Below are positions 27,450 through 37,638 of a stretch of DNA of 64,000 bases, piece by piece (the stretch's first letter is position 1; each line of letters starts with the position of its first letter). Source of the DNA: Minicystis rosea (lineage in GTDB: Bacteria > Myxococcota_A > Polyangia > Polyangiales > Polyangiaceae); the NCBI GenBank assembly GCA_001931535.1, contig CP016211.1, positions 772,501-836,500 of the forward strand, read 5' to 3'. Both the position numbers and the translations under genes were made by a program. The notes under the pieces were generated by a model. It saw nothing but the letters and a program-made list of their open reading frames with translations, was not told the origin of the DNA and did not search any database.

Positions 27450-29309
27450 ATGAGCGACGACGGAGCGCAGGGCGGCGAGCAGCACTTGCTTTCGGTGGTG
27501 GAGGAGGCGCGCGGGCGTCTCGCGCGGATTGCGGGGCGCGAGCATCTCCAGCGAAAGGGATGGTGGGTGCTCGGCGCGGGCGCGGCGGCGGCGGCGCTGC
27601 GTCCATTGGTCTGGAGGCTCTCCGAAGACGCGCCGCTGTGGTGGGGAATCGCGCGCGCGGCCGGCCTGTTCGCGGCCGGCTCGGCGATGGCGGCGGGGGC
27701 GTTGATCCTGATCGGCAGGCGGCGTGGTCCGTCGGTGATCGGCGCGGCGCGCGCGCTCGACGAAGCGCTCGGCGGCGCCGAGGTGATCGCGAGCGGCTTC
27801 GCGTTCCAGCGCGACGCGCGCACGGAGCCGGTGGTGATGCTCGCGCGGCGGCGGGCGGCGGAGACGGCGAAAACGGCGCGGGTGAAGGAGCACTTTCCGC
27901 TGCCGAGATTGCGTCTGTCGTCGCGGGCGGTGGGGGCTCTCGCGCTCGTGTTGATCGCGGCGCTCGGCGTCGGCGGTTACGAGCGAGGGCTGGTCACGGC
28001 GCTGTTGGCGCCGCCCACGGCGATCGAGAACGAGGCCGCGGCGGAGCTCGAGGAGGCGGCCGCCGAGATGGCGGCGCAACCGCCCAAAGAGGTGAAGGCG
28101 CCGGCGCCGGAGCACGAGGCGCCGAAGCGGGAGAAGAGCGACGAGAAGCTCTCCTCCGCGGGGAACGCGCTCGCCGACAAGGCGAAGGACGCGGCGCGCG
28201 CCGCGCGGCGTGGGGATCGGCGTGGCGCGCTGGAGAAGCTCGAAGCGCTGCGCGCCGAAGGAAAGCAACGATCGGCGCGCGCAGGCGATCTGGGCAAGAC
28301 GCTGCGCAAGGTGGCCGAGGCGCTCGCGCCGCCGAGCGACGAGAAGCGCGGTCGCGACGGCGCTTCGGCGGCGGCGGCGACGCCGAGCCAAGACGCGGCC
28401 GAGTCGATGCGCTTGCTGGCGCAGAAGATGAAGTCTCCCGAGGGCGGCGCGGCGGGCGGCGGCGGTGAGTCGAAGGAGCGCGTCCTCGAGCGATTGGAGC
28501 GGGCCGCGGAGGAAGCGCGTCGGGGCGCCGCCGAAGGCAAAGGGCAGGATGCGAGCGAGACGGCGCGGGCCTTGTCGCGGGCCGCGGAGTCGCTGAAGCG
28601 CGGTGATCGCGAGGCCGCATCGCAGGCGCTCGCGCAGGCGGCCGAGCGCGCCGCGGCGATGGAGCAGGCGCGCGCCGCGGCCATGGCCGAGGCGATGGCC
28701 ATCGTCGACATGCTGGAGAAATCCGGCGCGCTCGAGCGCGCCATCCAGATGGCGATGCTCGGGCAGGACGGCGAGAACGGCGGCGAGAAGGGCGAAGGCA
28801 TGGCCATGCTCGGCGACGGCAAAGACGGCGAGGGCAAGGACGGCAGCGGCCAAGGCAAGGGCGGCAAGGGCGGGAGCGGCAAGGGCGGCAAAGACGGAAA
28901 CGGCAGCGGCGGCGAAGGGGGCAAGCAAGGCGGCGGGGGCGCGTCGGCGCTGCGCAAAGCGATCATGGCGCGCCTCATGGCGATGGGTGTCGCGGGCGCG
29001 CCGCAGGAGGGCGGCGACGCCTCGAATGGGAGCGGTCCGCACATGCCCGATCGACATCGCAGCAAGCGCGCGGCGCTCACGGTGCAGGGCTCGGTCCGCG
29101 CGCCGTCGCAGGTCGGCGAGGGGCCGCGCGCCATCCAGGCGATCAACGGTCTCGGGCGCGGAACGGAGCCGCCCGCTGCGTATCGCGAGGTCTTCCCGAC
29201 CTACGACGCGGCGGCCGAAGAGGGGCTCGCCGACGAGCGCATCCCCGCGCAGCGCCGCGCGGCGGTGAGGCGCTACTTCCAGTCGATTCGGCCGGAACAA
29301 CACGAATAG
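27450..29309 (+). CDS. membrane protein with long coiled-coil and Gly/Lys-rich segment (Bat operon)
   Basis: A 619-residue protein. Two or three N-terminal transmembrane segments (about residues 32-90 and 155-175) precede a long Ala/Glu/Lys-rich helical, probably coiled-coil region (200-440). Then comes a low-complexity Gly/Lys/Asp-rich stretch (about 450-500) and a short conserved tail with FPTYDAAAEEGLADERIP. This architecture, like DUF4175-type proteins, typically precedes MoxR and VWA genes, so it is probably a structural member of that envelope module. ATG 27450 is chosen because upstream codons translate the tandem repeat. Confidence 0.65.
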   Translation: MSDDGAQGGEQHLLSVVEEARGRLARIAGREHLQRKGWWVLGAGAAAAALRPLVWRLSEDAPLWWGIARAAGLFAAGSAMAAGALILIGRRRGPSVIGAARALDEALGGAEVIASGFAFQRDARTEPVVMLARRRAAETAKTARVKEHFPLPRLRLSSRAVGALALVLIAALGVGGYERGLVTALLAPPTAIENEAAAELEEAAAEMAAQPPKEVKAPAPEHEAPKREKSDEKLSSAGNALADKAKDAARAARRGDRRGALEKLEALRAEGKQRSARAGDLGKTLRKVAEALAPPSDEKRGRDGASAAAATPSQDAAESMRLLAQKMKSPEGGAAGGGGESKERVLERLERAAEEARRGAAEGKGQDASETARALSRAAESLKRGDREAASQALAQAAERAAAMEQARAAAMAEAMAIVDMLEKSGALERAIQMAMLGQDGENGGEKGEGMAMLGDGKDGEGKDGSGQGKGGKGGSGKGGKDGNGSGGEGGKQGGGGASALRKAIMARLMAMGVAGAPQEGGDASNGSGPHMPDRHRSKRAALTVQGSVRAPSQVGEGPRAIQAINGLGRGTEPPAAYREVFPTYDAAAEEGLADERIPAQRRAAVRRYFQSIRPEQHE

Positions 29310-29395
29310 CAACGCGGGATCGCGACAGCTGCGCGGGCGCGCGGCGCGCGATCTCATCGATGTCCGATCACCATCCCGATCAGGAGGGAACGACG

Positions 29396-30394
29396 ATGAT
29401 GACGAATGGAGCCGTGGTGCGTCCCGCGCATGGGACCGAGGTGGACGACGCGGAGCGCGCGCTGGAGCGGGCGAGGGCGGTGGGGCTGCGGCTCGTGGAG
29501 AGCTTGGGCGCGGTGATCTACGGGCAGGACGAGGTGGTGCGCGGCGTCGTGTGCGCGCTGCTCGCGGGCGGGCACGTGCTGCTCGAGGGCGCTCCCGGTC
29601 TGGGCAAGACGCAGATCGTGCGGACCATGTCACGGCTCGTGGGCGGCTCGTTCGCGCGCATCCAGTTCACGCCGGATCTCATGCCCAGCGATGTCGTGGG
29701 CACGAGCCTCGTGGTCACCACGGCGCAGGGCGGGAAGGATCTCGCGTATCGGCCGGGCCCGATCTTCGCGAACCTGGTTCTGGCCGACGAGATCAACCGG
29801 GCGACGCCGAAGACGCAGAGCGCGCTGCTCGAAGCGATGGCCGAGCGCACCGTCTCCGTCGAGGGGCAGCCGCGCGATCTGCCGTCCCCGTTCTTCGTGC
29901 TCGCGACGGAGAACCCGATCGAGATGGAGGGCGTCTTCCCGCTGCCGGAGGCGCAGCTCGATCGCTTCCTCATGAAGCTCGTCGTGAAGATGCCGGATCT
30001 CGAGACGCTGGCGCGGATCGGCGCGCGCGCGGAGGAGCCGAAGCCGCCGTCGCCGGTGACGTTTCCCGAGGAGCTCTTGGAGGTGCAGGCGGCGGTGCGA
30101 TCCATCCCGTCGGCGCAACACGTCGATCGCTTCGCGGCGCGGCTCGTGCTGGCGACGCACGCGCACAAGGGCGTGCGCTACGGCGCCGGGCCGCGTGCGG
30201 TGCAGGCGTTGATGGGCTGCGGGCGGGCGAAGGCGCTGCTCGATGGACGCGCGGCGCTGGCCATCGACGACGTGAAGGCCGTGGCGCCTTCGGTGCTGCG
30301 GCACCGCATCGGGCTGCGCTTCGAGGCCGAAGCGCAGGGGCTCGACGCGGACAAGATCGTCGCGCAGGCCATCACCTCCACGACGGCGGAGTGA
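29396..30394 (+). CDS. MoxR-type AAA+ ATPase
   Basis: A 332-residue MoxR-family ATPase with Walker A GAPGLGKT (65-72), Walker B LVLADEIN and sensor TENP. MoxR proteins act as chaperone-like ATPases with VWA partners, often metallating or assembling envelope complexes. ATG 29396 has an ideal AGGAGG ribosome site 7 bases upstream, better than the in-frame ATG at 29360. The DUF58 gene starts 3 bases after its stop, consistent with the MoxR-DUF58-VWA gene order of Bat loci. Confidence 0.92.
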   Translation: MMTNGAVVRPAHGTEVDDAERALERARAVGLRLVESLGAVIYGQDEVVRGVVCALLAGGHVLLEGAPGLGKTQIVRTMSRLVGGSFARIQFTPDLMPSDVVGTSLVVTTAQGGKDLAYRPGPIFANLVLADEINRATPKTQSALLEAMAERTVSVEGQPRDLPSPFFVLATENPIEMEGVFPLPEAQLDRFLMKLVVKMPDLETLARIGARAEEPKPPSPVTFPEELLEVQAAVRSIPSAQHVDRFAARLVLATHAHKGVRYGAGPRAVQALMGCGRAKALLDGRAALAIDDVKAVAPSVLRHRIGLRFEAEAQGLDADKIVAQAITSTTAE

Positions 30395-30396
30395 TC

Positions 30397-31344
30397 ATGG
30401 AAGCCGCCTCCGCTGCCCTCGATTTCGCCGTCGCCGACGACGCGCCGCTCGCGCCCGATGCGTCGCTGCTCTCGCCGGAGATGGCCGCGCGCCTCGGGCG
30501 ATTGTCGCTCCTCGCCCGCCGCGTGGCCGAGGCGCGTCGGCGCGGGCGGCGGCGGACGCGTCGCGCGGGCGGCGGCTCCGAGATGATCGACACGCGCCCC
30601 TACGTGCTCGGCGACGATCCGCGCCGCGTCGCGTGGGCCGCCTATGCGCGCTTGGAGCGGCTGCTCGTGCGCCTCACCGCCGACGAAGCGCCGCTCCGGC
30701 TCGCGCTCATCGTCGACACCAGCGCGTCGATGCGCTTCGGCGTGCCCTCGAAGCTGCGCCAGGCGGTGCGGATCGCGGCGGGGCTCGGCGCCGTGGCGCT
30801 GTCGGGCGAGGATCGCTTCGCGGCCGTGGGCACATCGGGGACGCGCGTTGCTGTCGAGCGCGCCTCGGGCGGCCGGCTCGGGATGGCGCGGCTGCTCGCC
30901 TTTCTCGATGGCCTCGAAGCGGGCGGCGAGACCGATGTCGCGCGCGCCGCGGCGTCGGTGGCCGGCGCAGTGGGAGGGCGCGCGCTCTGCGTGATCCTCG
31001 GTGACATGCTCGATCCTGCGGGGGCGCTGGCCGGCGCGCGCGCGCTGCGCTCGCGCGGGCACGAGGTGGCGTTGGTGGAGGTGCTCGATCCGATCGAGAT
31101 CGATCCGCCCGATCTCACCGACGTGGATCTCGAAGACGAAGAGACGGGGGAGATCGTGGCGCTGCCGCCGGGCGGCGTGCGCGAGGCGTATCGCGCGGCG
31201 CTCGCGCGTCATCGCGCCGAGATCGACGAAGGCGTGATCGAGCTGGGCGCGACCGTGCTGCGGGTGACGACCGCGGAGCCCTTCGATGATGTCGTCGGCG
31301 CGGCGCTTCGGGCTGGCTTGTTGCGTGGAGGAGACGTTCGATGA
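30397..31344 (+). CDS. DUF58 domain-containing protein
   Basis: A 315-residue cytoplasmic protein with the DUF58 signature RPYVLGDDPRRVAWAAYAR, immediately followed by a VWA-like metal site (IVDTSASM). It has no transmembrane segment. DUF58 proteins are the usual partner of MoxR ATPases. Its stop overlaps the next gene (ATGA at 31341-31344), so the two are translationally coupled. Confidence 0.88.
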   Translation: MEAASAALDFAVADDAPLAPDASLLSPEMAARLGRLSLLARRVAEARRRGRRRTRRAGGGSEMIDTRPYVLGDDPRRVAWAAYARLERLLVRLTADEAPLRLALIVDTSASMRFGVPSKLRQAVRIAAGLGAVALSGEDRFAAVGTSGTRVAVERASGGRLGMARLLAFLDGLEAGGETDVARAAASVAGAVGGRALCVILGDMLDPAGALAGARALRSRGHEVALVEVLDPIEIDPPDLTDVDLEDEETGEIVALPPGGVREAYRAALARHRAEIDEGVIELGATVLRVTTAEPFDDVVGAALRAGLLRGGDVR

Positions 31345-33017
31345 GCTTCGCCGCTCCCTTCCTGCTCGCGGGCTTCGCGCTGCTGTTGCCTGTGCTTCTT
31401 GCGTTTCTGGTGCGCCGCCGCCGGCACGTGATGCGCGTGCCGTCGACGTTGCTCTACCGGCTCGCGGGTGCGTCCACCGCGCAGAACCGGCGCTTCCGGC
31501 GGGTGAAGCAGCTCGCTTCGCTGCTCGCCTGTCTGGTCGCGGTCGCGGCGCTGGTGACGGCCGCGGCGCGGCCGCAGGGCGGGACGCGCGGCGAGATGGT
31601 GGCCTACGTGGTCGACGTCTCCGCGTCGATGGGCGCCGGGGGTCGCGATGCGCCCATCGAGCGGGCACGCGGCTTCGTGCGGCGCGCCGTCATGAGCGGG
31701 GGCAGCGGGGATCGCTATGCGATCATCGCGGCCGGCGCATCGCCCATGCGACTCGCAGGCCCCGCGGCGCCGGGGCCGCTGCTCGACGAGGCCATCGAGA
31801 AGCTCGCTCCGCAGCGCGGCACGCCCGACATCGATGCGGCGCTCGAGCTCGCGGCCTCGCTCGTGGCGAGCACCGCCGGCGCGCGCGTGGTGCTGGTCTC
31901 GGACGGCGGCGCGTCGTCCGCGGGGATGCTGTCGATTCGTGACGTGCCCATCTCGCGGCGCACGTTCGCGCCGTCGTCGCACGACAACCTCGGCATCGTC
32001 GCGTTCGCCACGCGCCCCGTGGCCGAGGCGCGCGACGACGAGCGCGAGGCTTTGATCACGGTGGCGACGTCCTCGGAGAGGCCGCGTGTTGCGCGGGTCT
32101 CGCTCCGCGCCGATGGACGCGAGATCGTCGAGCGCCGCGTCGACCTGCCGGCCCATGGTGACGCGGAGGTCCGCGTCCGCGTGCTCGCATCCATCGCGCA
32201 GCTCTCGGCGCGCGTGCGACCCGACGATGGCATCGCCGACGCGCTCGCCGCGGATGACGACGCCACGCTCGGCGCCGCGGCGCGCGCCGTGCCGCGGGTG
32301 ATCCTCCTCGCGCCGGCCGGCGACGAGGCGCCGCCCGCGGCGTTCTTCATCGAGAAGGCGCTCGCCTCCGCGGGGGCCAAGGAGGTCGTGCACGCGGCGC
32401 CCGATCTCGCCGGCATCGAACTGCGGCCGAGCGACGTCGTGGTCGCGCTCGGCGATGGGCCCGCGCGCCGCCTCGATGCGCCCACGCTCTACCTCGGCAC
32501 GCAGCGCGGCGCGCTGCCGTTCTCCGGGTGGCGCGAGCTCGGCAGCGAGGCCACGCGCCTGCGCTCGATCGAGACCCGCGATCCGCTGCTGCGCGGCGTG
32601 AGCCTCGACGGCGTCACCATCGAGCGCGCCGTGTCCGCGGCCGCGCCTCCCGGCGCGCGTGCGCTCGTCGAGCTCGACGGCGGCACCGTCCTGCTCGCCG
32701 GCGGCGCGGGGCGCGGCGCGTGGGTTTACCTCGGCGTCGATCCCACGAAGAGCGATCTCGTCCTGCGCGTCGCGTTCCCGGTCCTCGTCGCCAACGCGCT
32801 GCACGCGCTCGGCGGCGCGGCCGACGTGCTCGTGGCCGACACCGTGGCGCGCTCCGAGGTCACGCTCCGCGCGGCGATCGACGAGCCGCTCGTCGCCGCG
32901 GAAGAGCCCGATGCGCGCCTGCGTTTGCCCTGGAGCCCGGCCGCGCTGCTCGCCGTGCTCGGTGCCGTGCTGCTCGCGCTCGAAGCGGCCGCATTTCGGA
33001 AAGGTTGGGCCTCGTGA
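31341..33017 (+). CDS. BatA-like VWA membrane protein
   Basis: A 558-residue protein. The N-terminal BatA-type double membrane segment (residues about 7-25 and 54-75, with RRRRHVMRVPSTLL between) is followed by a VWA domain with an intact MIDAS start, VVDVSASMGAGG, and a C-terminal membrane helix (PAALLAVLGAVLLALEAAAF). It is the expected fourth gene of the Bat/MoxR set. It probably projects its VWA domain into the periplasm to bind a metal-dependent partner. Confidence 0.85.
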   Translation: MSFAAPFLLAGFALLLPVLLAFLVRRRRHVMRVPSTLLYRLAGASTAQNRRFRRVKQLASLLACLVAVAALVTAAARPQGGTRGEMVAYVVDVSASMGAGGRDAPIERARGFVRRAVMSGGSGDRYAIIAAGASPMRLAGPAAPGPLLDEAIEKLAPQRGTPDIDAALELAASLVASTAGARVVLVSDGGASSAGMLSIRDVPISRRTFAPSSHDNLGIVAFATRPVAEARDDEREALITVATSSERPRVARVSLRADGREIVERRVDLPAHGDAEVRVRVLASIAQLSARVRPDDGIADALAADDDATLGAAARAVPRVILLAPAGDEAPPAAFFIEKALASAGAKEVVHAAPDLAGIELRPSDVVVALGDGPARRLDAPTLYLGTQRGALPFSGWRELGSEATRLRSIETRDPLLRGVSLDGVTIERAVSAAAPPGARALVELDGGTVLLAGGAGRGAWVYLGVDPTKSDLVLRVAFPVLVANALHALGGAADVLVADTVARSEVTLRAAIDEPLVAAEEPDARLRLPWSPAALLAVLGAVLLALEAAAFRKGWAS

Positions 33018-35656
33018 TGCTCTCCCGGAAGGTTGCTTCTCCGAGCCTCTATCTCCGGCTCGTCGCCGTCGCGGCCATCGTCGCCGCGCCCTTCGTGCCG
33101 CCCGCGCACCGTGAAGGGAAGGGACGCTCGGTGATGATCGTCGCCGATCGATCCGCCAGCGTCGGACCCGAAGGGCGCGCCGCGGCCGACCGCTTCATCC
33201 ACGATGTGTGGGAGCACCGCGGCAGCGCCCGCGTGGGTGTGATCGCGTTCGACGGCGCGACCGAGATCCGCCGCGCCGTCGATCCGACGAGCGCGCTCAC
33301 CGACGACGCCGACGCGCCCGCGCCGCAGATCACGCCCGGCCAGAGCCGCGGCACCGATCTCGCCGCCGCCGTGCGGCTCGCCGCCGCCGCGCTCCCCGAC
33401 AGCGGCGAGCGTCGCATCGTGCTCGTCACCGATGGCCGCGCCACGCGCGGCGACGCGCTCGCCGAAGTGCGCCGCGCCCGCGAGGCCGGCATCGAGATCG
33501 ACACTGTCCCCATCGGCGGAGCGCCCGGCCGTGATCCCATGATCGCCCGCGTCTCCGCGCGCGAGCCGCGCCTCGCCGACGGCGAGCCGGCGGCCATCGT
33601 GGCCGAGGTCCGCGGCGAGCCGAAGGCGTCGGTCACCGTCGCGTGGCGTCGCGACGGGCAGAAGGTGAAGAGCGTGCGGGTCGAGCTCGACGCCGAGGGC
33701 AAGGGCACGTCGGTGCTCGACGACCAGCGCCCGAGCGCGGGCACGCACGTCTACGATGCACGCCTCGAGGGCGACGACGAGGCCCCGGCGCCGAGCGCTT
33801 CCGCCGCGATCGACGTCTCGGGCAAGCCGCGCGCGCTCGTCGTCACCGTCGACGGCGAGTGCCCCGGCGTGCTCTGCGACGCGCTCGACAAGGCCGAGGT
33901 GTCGCGCACCCTCGTGCCGCTCTCCGACAAGGCGCTCGACGCGGCCTCGCTCTCCGGCGCCGATCTCGTGATCCTCGCCGACGTCCCGCTCACGCCGGCC
34001 GGCGGCGCCTCCGACATGGGCCTCGGCCCGCGGGCACAGGAAGATCTCATCGCCTTTGCGCAGAAGGGCGGCGGCGTGCTCGTCACCGGCGGCGCGTTCG
34101 GCTTCGCGCCCGAATATGCCGACGCGCCCATCGCGCGCATGCTCCCCATCGAGGTCGAGAACCAGGGCCAGATCGAAGACCCGCGCGTCGCCATGGCCAT
34201 CATGCTCGATCGATCTGGATCGATGGGCGCCATGGTCGGCACCCACACGAAGCTCCAGCTCGCCGTCGAGGCCGCGCTCGCCGCCGCGACCACGCTGCGC
34301 CCCGACGACACCGTCGCGCTCGGCAGCGTCGACACGAAGACCTTGTGGAACTACCCGCTCGGCTCCTCGACCGGCCTCGCGGCGCGCCGCGAGCAGATCC
34401 GAGCCGTCGATCTCGGCGGCGGCGGCATCTACGTGTACACCGCGCTCGTCGACGCTTACGCCGTGCTGCGCGGCGCGGGCTCTCCGCTCAAGCACGTCAT
34501 CCTCTTCGCCGACACCGCCGACGCCGAGCAGCAGGCCGAAGACTGCAATTGGGGCAACTGCAGCCGCAGCGACAAGACCGCGGAGACCCTCGCCGAGACC
34601 GCGCGCCGGGCCGGCATCACCACCAGCGTCGTCGGCATCGGCCGCGAGACCGACTCCGACACCGCCTTCCTGCGCCGCCTCGCCGCTTCCGGCGGCGGCC
34701 GCTTCTACCTCACCAGCAACGCCGTCGATCTGCGCCGCATCTTCGTCTCGGAGGCGCGCGTCGCCACCCGATCGAACCTGCGCGCCGGCCCCATCTCGGT
34801 CGACGTCGCCGCGGATCATCCGGTCCTCGCGGGTGTGGACGTCTCGCGCTTCCCGCCGCTCGGTGGCTTCGTCGATGCGCGCCGCCGCGCCACCGCCGAG
34901 ACCGCGCTCATCACGCACGACGATCAGAAGCCCATCCTCGCCTCGTGGCGCTACGGTCTGGGCAAGGTCGTGGCCCTCACCACGGATCTGCGCGCCGACT
35001 GGAAGGCCGGTTGGTCCACCTTCCCCGAGGCCGGCCAGGTGCTCCGCCAGTCCGTGCGTTTCGCGCTCCGCCGCCGCGCTGCGAGCGCGTCCGACGTGCG
35101 CGTCGCCGTCGGCGAGCGCGGCGCCGACATCAACATCGAGCTCGCCGATGATCCCGAAGACACCGCCGCCGCGCCCGCTTCGGTCGAGGTGTACGCGTTC
35201 TCCGCGGGCGGCGAGCCCAAGCCGATCCCTGCGACGCTCGAGCGTGTCGCGCCCGGCCGCTTCGTGGCGCACGCGGCCACCGCCGGCCAGCCCTTCGTGG
35301 TCGCTCGTGTCCGCGACGCTTCCGGCGGTCACGTCGGTGAAGCCATCGGTCAGATCGACGCGGCCGACGAGCTCGCGGTCATCGGTCCCGACGAGCGTGC
35401 GCTGCGCGCGCTCGCTTCGGAAGGTGGTGGTCGCTTCGATCCCGAGCCGCGCGAAGCGCTCCGGGACACGGGCACGCGCGGGCGCGAGCCGTTCCCGCTC
35501 TGGCCCTTCGCGCTGCTCGCCGCCGCCGTCCTCGCCTGCGTCGATCTGTGGCTGCGTCGCCTCGGACGTCCGCGCGCCGCGGAGCTCGTCCCCGTCGGCC
35601 CGGCCGTTCGCCGCCCGCCCTCGGCCGAGCCTGCGCCGATGGCCGAAGCTGCATAG
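33017..35656 (+). CDS. membrane protein with two VWA domains and a GATase-like domain
   Basis: An 879-residue protein. A first VWA-type domain (about 35-190, ADRSASVG) is followed by an Ig-like linker, a class I glutamine amidotransferase-like Rossmann domain (about 270-395, ALVVTVDGE through KGGGVLVTGGAFGF), then a second, canonical VWA (about 395-560, MLDRSGSMG). A C-terminal transmembrane helix (FPLWPFALLAAAVLACVDLW) lies near 828-848. No catalytic Cys-His-Glu set is visible in the GATase-like part, so it is probably a binding domain. ATG 33017 overlaps the BatA stop by one base. Confidence 0.85.
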   Translation: MLSRKVASPSLYLRLVAVAAIVAAPFVPPAHREGKGRSVMIVADRSASVGPEGRAAADRFIHDVWEHRGSARVGVIAFDGATEIRRAVDPTSALTDDADAPAPQITPGQSRGTDLAAAVRLAAAALPDSGERRIVLVTDGRATRGDALAEVRRAREAGIEIDTVPIGGAPGRDPMIARVSAREPRLADGEPAAIVAEVRGEPKASVTVAWRRDGQKVKSVRVELDAEGKGTSVLDDQRPSAGTHVYDARLEGDDEAPAPSASAAIDVSGKPRALVVTVDGECPGVLCDALDKAEVSRTLVPLSDKALDAASLSGADLVILADVPLTPAGGASDMGLGPRAQEDLIAFAQKGGGVLVTGGAFGFAPEYADAPIARMLPIEVENQGQIEDPRVAMAIMLDRSGSMGAMVGTHTKLQLAVEAALAAATTLRPDDTVALGSVDTKTLWNYPLGSSTGLAARREQIRAVDLGGGGIYVYTALVDAYAVLRGAGSPLKHVILFADTADAEQQAEDCNWGNCSRSDKTAETLAETARRAGITTSVVGIGRETDSDTAFLRRLAASGGGRFYLTSNAVDLRRIFVSEARVATRSNLRAGPISVDVAADHPVLAGVDVSRFPPLGGFVDARRRATAETALITHDDQKPILASWRYGLGKVVALTTDLRADWKAGWSTFPEAGQVLRQSVRFALRRRAASASDVRVAVGERGADINIELADDPEDTAAAPASVEVYAFSAGGEPKPIPATLERVAPGRFVAHAATAGQPFVVARVRDASGGHVGEAIGQIDAADELAVIGPDERALRALASEGGGRFDPEPREALRDTGTRGREPFPLWPFALLAAAVLACVDLWLRRLGRPRAAELVPVGPAVRRPPSAEPAPMAEAA

Positions 35657-35730
35657 CGTTCTGCTCGCCCCAGCAGCGCGGGCCGCACGCCTCGTTGCTC
35701 GACGAGCGCGCCCGCCTCTACGCTGAGCGC

Positions 35731-37584
35731 GTGCCTCTCCCACCTGCCGGCCGCTTCGCGCGCATCCTTCGCTCCCTCGATCATCCCCGCGCCGTGCCCG
35801 CGGTCGTCCTGATCGCGCTGCTCGTCGCGCTCTCCACCCTGCAAATCGGCTTCTACGGCGACGACTACAGCCAGCTCGCCCAGATCGAGCGCACCCACCC
35901 CGCGCTGAGCCACAGCTCGCCAGTCGATCTCTATCGCTTCATCCCCGGTGATCGCGCCGAGCTCGCGGGCTTCGTGAAGTACGGGCCGGTCCCGTGGTTC
36001 GCCGACCCGAGCCTCAAGCTCCATTTCTTCCGCCCGCTCTCGAGCTTGCTCCTCACGCTCGATCACGCGCTCTGGGGCCGGCGCCCCCTCGGCTACCACA
36101 TCACCTGCGTCCTGCTCTACGTCGCGCTCGTGCTCGTGACGGCCCTCTTCTACCGCACGATCCTCGGCGTGCGCGATGGCGACGCGGATCCAACGTCACG
36201 CCCGCGCGGCGCCGCGGTGACCGCGACGCTCGCCGCCATCGTGTTTGCCATCGATGCAGGGCACTTCCAGCCGATCGGATGGATCGCGAGCCGCCATCTC
36301 TTGGTCGCCGCGCTCCCGGCCGTGCTCGGTCTCATGGCGCACGTTCGCTTCGTGCGTGATGGCTTTCGCGCGGGCAGGTGGCTCGGTCCGCTCGGCATCG
36401 TGCTCGCCTTGCTCGGCAGCGAGGCCGGCCTCGGCGCCGTGATGTACTGGCTCGCGTTCGACGCCTTCGGCCCAGCGCCGCCCGCGGCATCGTCGCTGCG
36501 TGCGCGCCTCCGCGCGAGCCTGCCCGTGCTCGTGCTCACCGCCGTCTATGCGCTCGCGTACAAGCGCCTCGGCTTCGGCGCCTCCGGCAGCGGCGGCTAC
36601 TTCGATCCGGCCACCGAGCCGCTCGCGTATCTGCACGCGCTCGCCACGCGTGTCCCCGCGCTCCTCGTCGATGCCTTCGTCCACATCCCCGCGGAGGTCT
36701 CCACCATCGCGCCCGCGCTGCCCTTCGTGATCGCCGGCCTCGCCGTCACGTTCGGCATGGGCGCCCTCTTTCGCGCCGTGCTTCCCGCCGTTCCCGACGA
36801 CGAGCGCGCTGCTCTGCGCTGGCTCCTTCCTGCGGCGTTGGGCTCGCTTCTCCTGGCCGCCGGCGGATTTCCCGGCAGCCGCCTGCTGCTCTTTCCCAGC
36901 ATCGGCCTCGCCGTCTTCGTCGCCGTGCTTCTGCATCGCGGCACCGAGCGCCTCGCCGCCGCGCCTCCGTTGCGCGCCAAGATCGGCCTCCACATCGGCC
37001 GCGTGTTGCTCGTCCTCGTGCACCTGATCCTCGCGCCGCTCTCCTTCGTCGCCAACGCGCCGCAGTTTGCCGGCGTCGCCCGCAAAGGCGAAGAGACCCT
37101 CCGTCGCGCGGACATCGAGCTCGGCGCGCCTCGACGTGTCGTTGTCCTCGCGGCCTCCGATCCGATGGCGTCCTTCTATCCCGCCGCGGTCGCGGCCCTC
37201 GTCGCGCCCGAGATCCTGGGCTCCTGGAACGTGCTCTCCATGTCCCGCTGCAATCACCGTCTCACGCGCACCGGCGCCAAGAGCCTGCGCCTCGACGTCA
37301 TCGACGGCCGCATGATGGAAGGGGCCTTCGAGGTCGTCTTTCGCTCGCCGCGCGCGGCCTTCCATCCCGGCGATCGGGTCGAGATCTCCGGCGCGACGGT
37401 GACCGTGATGGCGGTGGATCGCGGAGCACCCACGTCGATCGAGGCGACTTTCGATGTCGATCTCGAGGATCCGGCGCTCTACCTCATCGCGTGGCGCGAT
37501 GGGCGCCTCGCGCGGTTCTCGCCCCCGCCCGTGGGTGGCGTCGCGGACCTCCGGTGGAGCCCTGGGCCCTTGGGTTTCTTTTGA
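35731..37584 (+). CDS. GT-C-like multi-pass membrane protein
   Basis: A 617-residue protein from GTG 35731 with about ten transmembrane segments. The first external loop contains YGDDYSQL, an acidic motif of the kind found in GT-C glycosyltransferases that use lipid-linked sugars, followed by HFFRPLSSLLLTLDHALWG. A soluble C-terminal domain (about 470-617) follows. It may transfer a sugar or similar group in the envelope. It is downstream of the Bat genes by 74 bases and may be cotranscribed. Confidence 0.6.
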   Translation: MPLPPAGRFARILRSLDHPRAVPAVVLIALLVALSTLQIGFYGDDYSQLAQIERTHPALSHSSPVDLYRFIPGDRAELAGFVKYGPVPWFADPSLKLHFFRPLSSLLLTLDHALWGRRPLGYHITCVLLYVALVLVTALFYRTILGVRDGDADPTSRPRGAAVTATLAAIVFAIDAGHFQPIGWIASRHLLVAALPAVLGLMAHVRFVRDGFRAGRWLGPLGIVLALLGSEAGLGAVMYWLAFDAFGPAPPAASSLRARLRASLPVLVLTAVYALAYKRLGFGASGSGGYFDPATEPLAYLHALATRVPALLVDAFVHIPAEVSTIAPALPFVIAGLAVTFGMGALFRAVLPAVPDDERAALRWLLPAALGSLLLAAGGFPGSRLLLFPSIGLAVFVAVLLHRGTERLAAAPPLRAKIGLHIGRVLLVLVHLILAPLSFVANAPQFAGVARKGEETLRRADIELGAPRRVVVLAASDPMASFYPAAVAALVAPEILGSWNVLSMSRCNHRLTRTGAKSLRLDVIDGRMMEGAFEVVFRSPRAAFHPGDRVEISGATVTVMAVDRGAPTSIEATFDVDLEDPALYLIAWRDGRLARFSPPPVGGVADLRWSPGPLGFF

Positions 37585-37638
37585 CCATTCACTTCCCCGT
37601 GGCGCCCGGGACGCCTTTCGGCGAAGAATCTCTTCCGA

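Noticed and set aside
25758..29633. Very long minus-strand open frame across the repeat array and the coiled-coil gene
   Set aside because: It is antisense to well-supported genes and to the tandem repeat. The translation is low-complexity Arg/Pro/Ala without start context; GC-rich genomes commonly give such frames.
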